DNA of 10,180 bases from the NCBI GenBank assembly GCA_021786555.1, contig JAJYNB010000252.1:1-10180 (forward strand), written 5' to 3'. Below the pieces are notes generated by a model. It had not been told where the DNA came from, did no database searches, and was given only the letters and a program-made list of their open reading frames with translations. The stretch's first letter is position 1. Each line of letters starts with the position of its first letter. Both the position numbers and the translations under genes were made by a program. This DNA is from Bacillota bacterium (GTDB lineage: Bacteria; Bacillota; Desulfitobacteriia; Desulfitobacteriales; JAJXUE01). Shown here one piece after another: positions 6,618 through 10,180 of this stretch.

Positions 6618-8516
6618 TTAGCTGTTGGCCAGCAAGTCTGTGAGCTTTTCCCATTCCGCATATATCTCCGGGATCTGCTCTTCCAGCAGCTTGTACTCCT
6701 GAACCAGGTTTTTCGCTTCTGCTTCATCCTGGTAGGTCACCGGGTCTGCCAGGAGCCCCGTGAGCTCCCCTAACCTGGCCTCCATGACTTCAATGTTCTG
6801 CTCCAAACTTGCAATCTGTGCCCGGGTCTTGGCTTTGTTAAGTTTGGGCCTTTCCTGTACTTTAGCCCCGGCTGCCGGGCTTGGGCGGTCCTTCGCCTGT
6901 GGCTCGCTCAGCTCCTGCAGTTCCCTGGCCCTCACGTGTTCTCTATAGTAGGTATAATTGCCCAGGTAGTTGTGGATAGCCGCCTGTTCCAATTCCAGGG
7001 TCCTGCCGGTAACCTTGTCAAGAAAATACCGGTCGTGGGACACGCTGAGAATTGTGCCTGGGAACCCCCGCAAATACTCTTCAATGATGCCGCGGGAAAC
7101 GATATCCAGGTGGTTCGTGGGCTCATCCAGGATCAAAAAATTAGGCCGGGACAAAAAGAGTTTCAGAAAGGACAACCTCCCCTTCTCCCCGCCGCTCAGG
7201 TCCCGCACAGGTTTGAAAACGTCATCCCCCTGGAACAGAAAAGCCCCCAGGTAATCCCGGGCTTCCGTTTCACCCATCGCAAAATTGGCAGTCAGCTCGC
7301 CGATAACCCTGTTGCGGTCATCCAGCCCTGCGTGTTCCTGGTCATAGTAACCCGGCTGTACACGGGACCCGAGCCGAACCTGCCCGGCTTGAGGCGCCAA
7401 TTCACCCTTGATCAATTTGAGCAAGGTCGACTTGCCAACGCCGTTACGCCCTACCAAGGATACCTTTTCCCCTTGTTGCAGTTGAAAACTCACCTGGTCC
7501 AGCAGCTGCTTGCCGGCAAAACCGAAGGACAATTCGCTGACTTCCAGTACTATGTTGCCAGAGCCGGTTACCTGCTGCCCTCCGCCCTTTAGCTTAATGA
7601 CCCCGGAGGTTTCGGGCGCCTTGAGCCGTTCCAGCCGGTCGAGCTGGGACTGGCGTCCCCGGGCCTGTTTCGATTTGATTCCTGCCCGGTACTTGTCGAT
7701 ATACTCTTCCGTGGTCCTGATTTCTTTTTGTTGTTTTTCATAGGCTTTGGCCTGTGCTGCGTCTTTTTCGGCCTTAAGGACCAGGTAACGGCTGTAGTTG
7801 CCGGAAAACCGTTCCAAACTACCGTGGTCAAGTTCCAGTGTCTTCCCAGTCACCTGATCGAGGAAATAGCGGTCATGGGAAATCAGCAGCATAGAGCCCC
7901 TGTACCCCTTCAGATACCCTTCCAGCCATTCAATCCCCTCCAGGTCCAGATGATTTGTGGGTTCATCCAGAAGCAGGATCTCAGGTTCCCGGGCCAGGAG
8001 CCTGGCCAGGCCCGCCCTGGTCTTTTCCCCGCCGCTGAAAGTGTTGATTTCCCGCGCCAGATCCGCTTCGTTAAAGCCCAATCCTGCGGTAATCCTGCGC
8101 ACCATGCTTTCACAGCTGAAACCGCCCGAGCGTTCATACTGTTCGGTAACCTCCGCATAAGCCTGCATGGTCCTTTCCAGCCGTTCCGGCTCCTCTCCCA
8201 TGGCCTGCTCCAGCTCTCGCAGCTGACCTCTGAGCGAGATCAGGTCGGCAAACACTTCCAGCACAGCTTCAAACAGAGTGGTCCCGGGGGGATACTGTGG
8301 TATCTGCTCCAGGTAACCCAGTTCCAGAGCTTCAGTCACTTCCCCTGCATCCGGCGTTTCCTCCCCGGTTACGCAGCGGAGCAAAGTGGTCTTACCAGCC
8401 CCGTTGGGCCCAACGAGACCCGCCTTCTCCCCAACTTCAAGTACAAAACTCACGTCACTAAAGATTTCTTCCGCACCAAAGGACTTGCTCAAGCCCTTTA
8501 CTTGTAACGCTATCAA
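6618..8516 (-). CDS. ABC-F family ATPase (YdiF/Uup-like, ribosome-associated)
   Basis: Soluble protein with two ATP-binding cassettes and no membrane segments, about 632 residues. ABC-F proteins bind the ribosomal E site and act in translation or, in some branches, antibiotic resistance. Counting from TTG 8516: Walker A GPNGAGKT (36-43), signature SGGEK (161-165), Walker B LLLDEPTNHLD (181-191). The charged inter-domain linker that contacts P-site tRNA spans about 243-320. The second set is GRNGVGKS (356-363), LSGGEKG (440-446) and LILDEPTNHLD (461-471). A C-terminal coiled coil follows (about 560-630), rich in Glu/Leu as in Uup and YdiF. Both catalytic glutamates are present (DEP). I chose TTG 8516 because the family starts just before LQVKGLSKSF. 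The frame stays open to TTG 8606, but that part covers the promoter. The SD AAAGGGG is 11 bases away, longer than usual. The long C-terminal domain argues for a housekeeping role, but resistance cannot be excluded. Confidence 0.93.
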   Translation of the reverse strand: MIALQVKGLSKSFGAEEIFSDVSFVLEVGEKAGLVGPNGAGKTTLLRCVTGEETPDAGEVTEALELGYLEQIPQYPPGTTLFEAVLEVFADLISLRGQLRELEQAMGEEPERLERTMQAYAEVTEQYERSGGFSCESMVRRITAGLGFNEADLAREINTFSGGEKTRAGLARLLAREPEILLLDEPTNHLDLEGIEWLEGYLKGYRGSMLLISHDRYFLDQVTGKTLELDHGSLERFSGNYSRYLVLKAEKDAAQAKAYEKQQKEIRTTEEYIDKYRAGIKSKQARGRQSQLDRLERLKAPETSGVIKLKGGGQQVTGSGNIVLEVSELSFGFAGKQLLDQVSFQLQQGEKVSLVGRNGVGKSTLLKLIKGELAPQAGQVRLGSRVQPGYYDQEHAGLDDRNRVIGELTANFAMGETEARDYLGAFLFQGDDVFKPVRDLSGGEKGRLSFLKLFLSRPNFLILDEPTNHLDIVSRGIIEEYLRGFPGTILSVSHDRYFLDKVTGRTLELEQAAIHNYLGNYTYYREHVRARELQELSEPQAKDRPSPAAGAKVQERPKLNKAKTRAQIASLEQNIEVMEARLGELTGLLADPVTYQDEAEAKNLVQEYKLLEEQIPEIYAEWEKLTDLLANS

Positions 8517-8577
8517 AGCTGATAAAACCCCTTTAAAAAGAGTGAACTTTTGCAAGATATCTTTGGCAGCCCATTCT

Positions 8578-8606
8578 ATGATACCTGCCCTGGCCTTGTT
8601 TAGCAA
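8578..8606 (-). promoter_or_regulatory. candidate sigma-A promoter of the ABC-F gene
   Basis: On the minus strand TTGCTA (8606-8601) is followed after 17 bases by TATCAT (8583-8578). A start near 8571 would give a leader of about 55 bases to the TTG at 8516. This supports the shorter protein start and suggests a transcription unit ABC-F, patB, topB. Between this promoter and the molybdoenzyme stop (8607-8666) I see only a short CCGCG-CAC-CGCGG dyad without a T-run. Confidence 0.4.
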
Positions 8607-8666
8607 TGCCTCGAACCGCGCACCGCGGACCAGGACCTGAAACAGTCCATGAAGGGTCAGTAGGCA

Positions 8667-10180
8667 TCACCAATCGACTTTTTTCGCTAGGACGTCAGAA
8701 CCGTCCCCGTGTCCTAGCACCTGCACCAGGTTGGAAAAGAAGGTGGCGCCGTTGCCCAGGTCGGCGAGCCGGCCTGGGGTCAGTGAGTTGATGCCATGGC
8801 CGTCGGCATGGTCTTGAGCCCGCCAGATTCCGGCGGAAACCACAACCCCCGGCAGGACCGACTCTTTGACCTCGGCCCGCAGCAGGCAGGAGCCCCGTTC
8901 ATTAAAGACTTCCACCCAGTCCCCATCCAGGATCTGCCGCGCAGCTGCATCCAGGGGATGAATCTCCAGGCTGGGTCCGCCGGCTTGAGCCCGAAGCTCC
9001 GGCAGGTTGGCAAAGGTGGAATTAAGGAAAAAGTGGTTGGGCGGGGTAATCAAAGTAAGGGGATAGTCGTTACTGGCGGTTTCCGGTCCTTCCGCCAGAG
9101 GCACGTGCAGGGGCAGTGGGTCAAGCCCCAGCTGACTGGCCCGTTCACTGCGGACTTCCGCCTTGCCGGAAGGAGTCTCAAAACCGCCCCCCGCAAAGGG
9201 GGTTTCCGTCACCTGCAGAGCGACAAAGCGTTCCCGCTGCAGCCTGGCCAGATCAATACCCTGCTCCCGCCAGTAGGGCAGGTCCAGAGCCTGCTCAGCT
9301 ATGTCCTCGCTGCTGTCGTTGAAACAATCCTCCCTAAAGCCCATCCTCTTAGCCAAGTCGCGAAAAACCTCGATGTTTGACCTGGCTTCACCCAGGGGAG
9401 GAATTACCGGATCAGCCCACTGCACCAGGCAATGCCAATAACTGGTATAGAGATCCTGGTGTTCCAGGTGGGTGGTGGCCGGCAGAACAAGGTCCGCCCA
9501 GAGGGCCGTATCGGTCCAGACCTGCTCATGCACTACGGTGAACAGATCCTCCCGGGCCAGACCCTGCATCACCAACTTCTGCTCAGGGGCTATGGCCGCA
9601 GGGTTGCTGTTGTAGACGTAAAGTGCGTGGACCGGAGGCTTAAGTCCGGTAAGCACTCTCCCCAGTTGGTTCATGTTGACCGTGCGCGGTGAGCCTTGCA
9701 GCAGGTCGGTCCTTTCCACTGCCTCTTTATTGAGCGGAAAGTAGCCGCTGTTTACCTTGATGGCTCCCCCGCCCCTCTCCTGCCAGGCGCCGGTTACAGC
9801 CGGCAGACAGGCAATGGCCCAAGTGTTTACCCCGCCGTTGTCGTGGTGCTGCAGCCCGTTGCCGATGCGGATGAAACTTGGCCTGGTGCGGGCGAAGAGA
9901 TGAGCCAGACCTTCAATCCGGTCCGGGGACAGTCCCGTCAGCCCGGCAACCCGTTGGGGTGTGTAGCCCCCGCAGGCCTCTGCCAGTTCCGCCAGTCCCA
10001 GCACATTTTCCCTGCTCCAGGCCTTGTCTTCCAGGCCTTCCCTGAAAATCACGTGGGCCAGCCCCAGAGCCAGAGCGCCATCCGAGCCCGGAAGGATTTG
10101 ATAGAATTCATCAGCCCACTTGGCGGTCCTGTTGCGGTGCACATCGATAGCTATGATTTTGGCGCCCCGCCGCCGCGCCT
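8667..10180 (-). CDS. molybdopterin oxidoreductase, C-terminal part (truncated by window edge)
   Basis: Large catalytic subunit of the bis-MGD molybdenum/tungsten oxidoreductase family (formate dehydrogenase/DMSO reductase superfamily). About 502 residues are visible. The frame stays open to the right edge, so the GTG at 10142 is an internal Val, not a start. Visible blocks are GAKIIAIDVHRNRTAKWAD then LPGSDGALALGLAHVI (domain contacting the cofactor dinucleotide), GNGLQHHDNG, ALYVYNSNPAAIAPE, ADLVLPATTHLEHQDLY, and the C-terminal dinucleotide-binding domain from PLTLITPPNHFFLNSTF through GDWVEVFNERGSC to GRLADLGNGATFF. The Fe-S N-terminus and the Cys/Sec ligand position lie outside the window. 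The substrate is unknown. The extreme C-terminus (GHGDGSDVLAKKVDW) is partly encoded by a REP-like palindrome at 8687-8717 and looks like a non-native tail. Confidence 0.93.
   Translation of the reverse strand, partial: ARRRGAKIIAIDVHRNRTAKWADEFYQILPGSDGALALGLAHVIFREGLEDKAWSRENVLGLAELAEACGGYTPQRVAGLTGLSPDRIEGLAHLFARTRPSFIRIGNGLQHHDNGGVNTWAIACLPAVTGAWQERGGGAIKVNSGYFPLNKEAVERTDLLQGSPRTVNMNQLGRVLTGLKPPVHALYVYNSNPAAIAPEQKLVMQGLAREDLFTVVHEQVWTDTALWADLVLPATTHLEHQDLYTSYWHCLVQWADPVIPPLGEARSNIEVFRDLAKRMGFREDCFNDSSEDIAEQALDLPYWREQGIDLARLQRERFVALQVTETPFAGGGFETPSGKAEVRSERASQLGLDPLPLHVPLAEGPETASNDYPLTLITPPNHFFLNSTFANLPELRAQAGGPSLEIHPLDAAARQILDGDWVEVFNERGSCLLRAEVKESVLPGVVVSAGIWRAQDHADGHGINSLTPGRLADLGNGATFFSNLVQVLGHGDGSDVLAKKVDW
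8687..8717. repeat. REP-like 31-bp palindromic element inside the molybdoenzyme 3' end
   Basis: The element has perfect 7-bp ends, CTAGGAC (8687-8693) and GTCCTAG (8711-8717), around a 17-base centre carrying the CCGTCCCCGT core. Twenty bases are identical to 3089-3108. It begins and ends with CTAG, so the unit counted with one CTAG is 27 bases, or nine codons. It is read through by the molybdopterin oxidoreductase frame. No transposase gene is present in the window. Confidence 0.7.

Noticed and set aside
8517..8606. N-terminal extension of the ABC-F protein from TTG 8606
   Set aside because: The extra 30 residues are not part of the family, no good SD precedes 8606, and the stretch contains a better-looking promoter.
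10140..10142. GTG as the true start of the molybdopterin oxidoreductase
   Set aside because: The frame continues upstream to the window edge with a typical GAKIIAID segment, so the gene is cut and this Val is internal.

Overview
The window looks like part of the chromosome of an anaerobic, moderately GC-rich Gram-positive (Clostridia). The best guess is the Desulfotomaculum/Pelotomaculum/Moorella neighbourhood. The grounds are close resemblance of three proteins to Bacillus AcsA, TopB and PatB, purine-rich Shine-Dalgarno (SD) sites with frequent GTG/TTG starts, a molybdopterin oxidoreductase, and REP-like 'ACGGGGACGGTTC' repeats with 7-bp tandem arrays between genes. The genus is inference. 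All six protein genes lie on the minus strand, so transcription runs right to left.

Layout, in transcription order. (1) 10180-8667: the C-terminal part of a molybdopterin oxidoreductase, cut by the right edge. Its last codons run through a REP-like palindrome. (2) 8516-6618: an ABC-F ATPase of the YdiF/Uup type with its own candidate promoter (8578-8606). (3) 6548-5373: a PatB/MalY-type PLP C-S lyase. (4) 5323-3248: DNA topoisomerase III. Genes 2-4 are 69 and 49 bases apart, each of the last two with a good SD, and could be one transcription unit. (5) 2974-2171: an IclR-family regulator with a sigma-A-like promoter overlapped by a 15-bp palindrome. (6) 2153-375: an AMP-forming acetyl-CoA synthetase (AcsA type), translationally linked to iclR. 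The iclR-acsA pair looks like a self-contained, probably autoregulated acyl-CoA-forming operon.

Non-coding parts hold most of the unexplained structure. Bases 1-374, downstream of acsA, carry at least four consecutive strong inverted repeats (17-47, 59-100, 121-149, 172-195), the last a plausible terminator for acsA, then a 7-bp tandem array touching the acsA stop codon. The gap 2975-3247 between topB and iclR carries a REP-like half element and a second 7-bp array arranged as a large imperfect hairpin.

I see no defence island, CRISPR, integrase, transposase gene, tRNA or rRNA. No undescribed multi-gene system is evident. The most unusual items are the REP-like insert read in frame by the molybdoenzyme gene, the hairpin cluster at 17-195, and an altered acyl-pocket motif in the acetyl-CoA synthetase.
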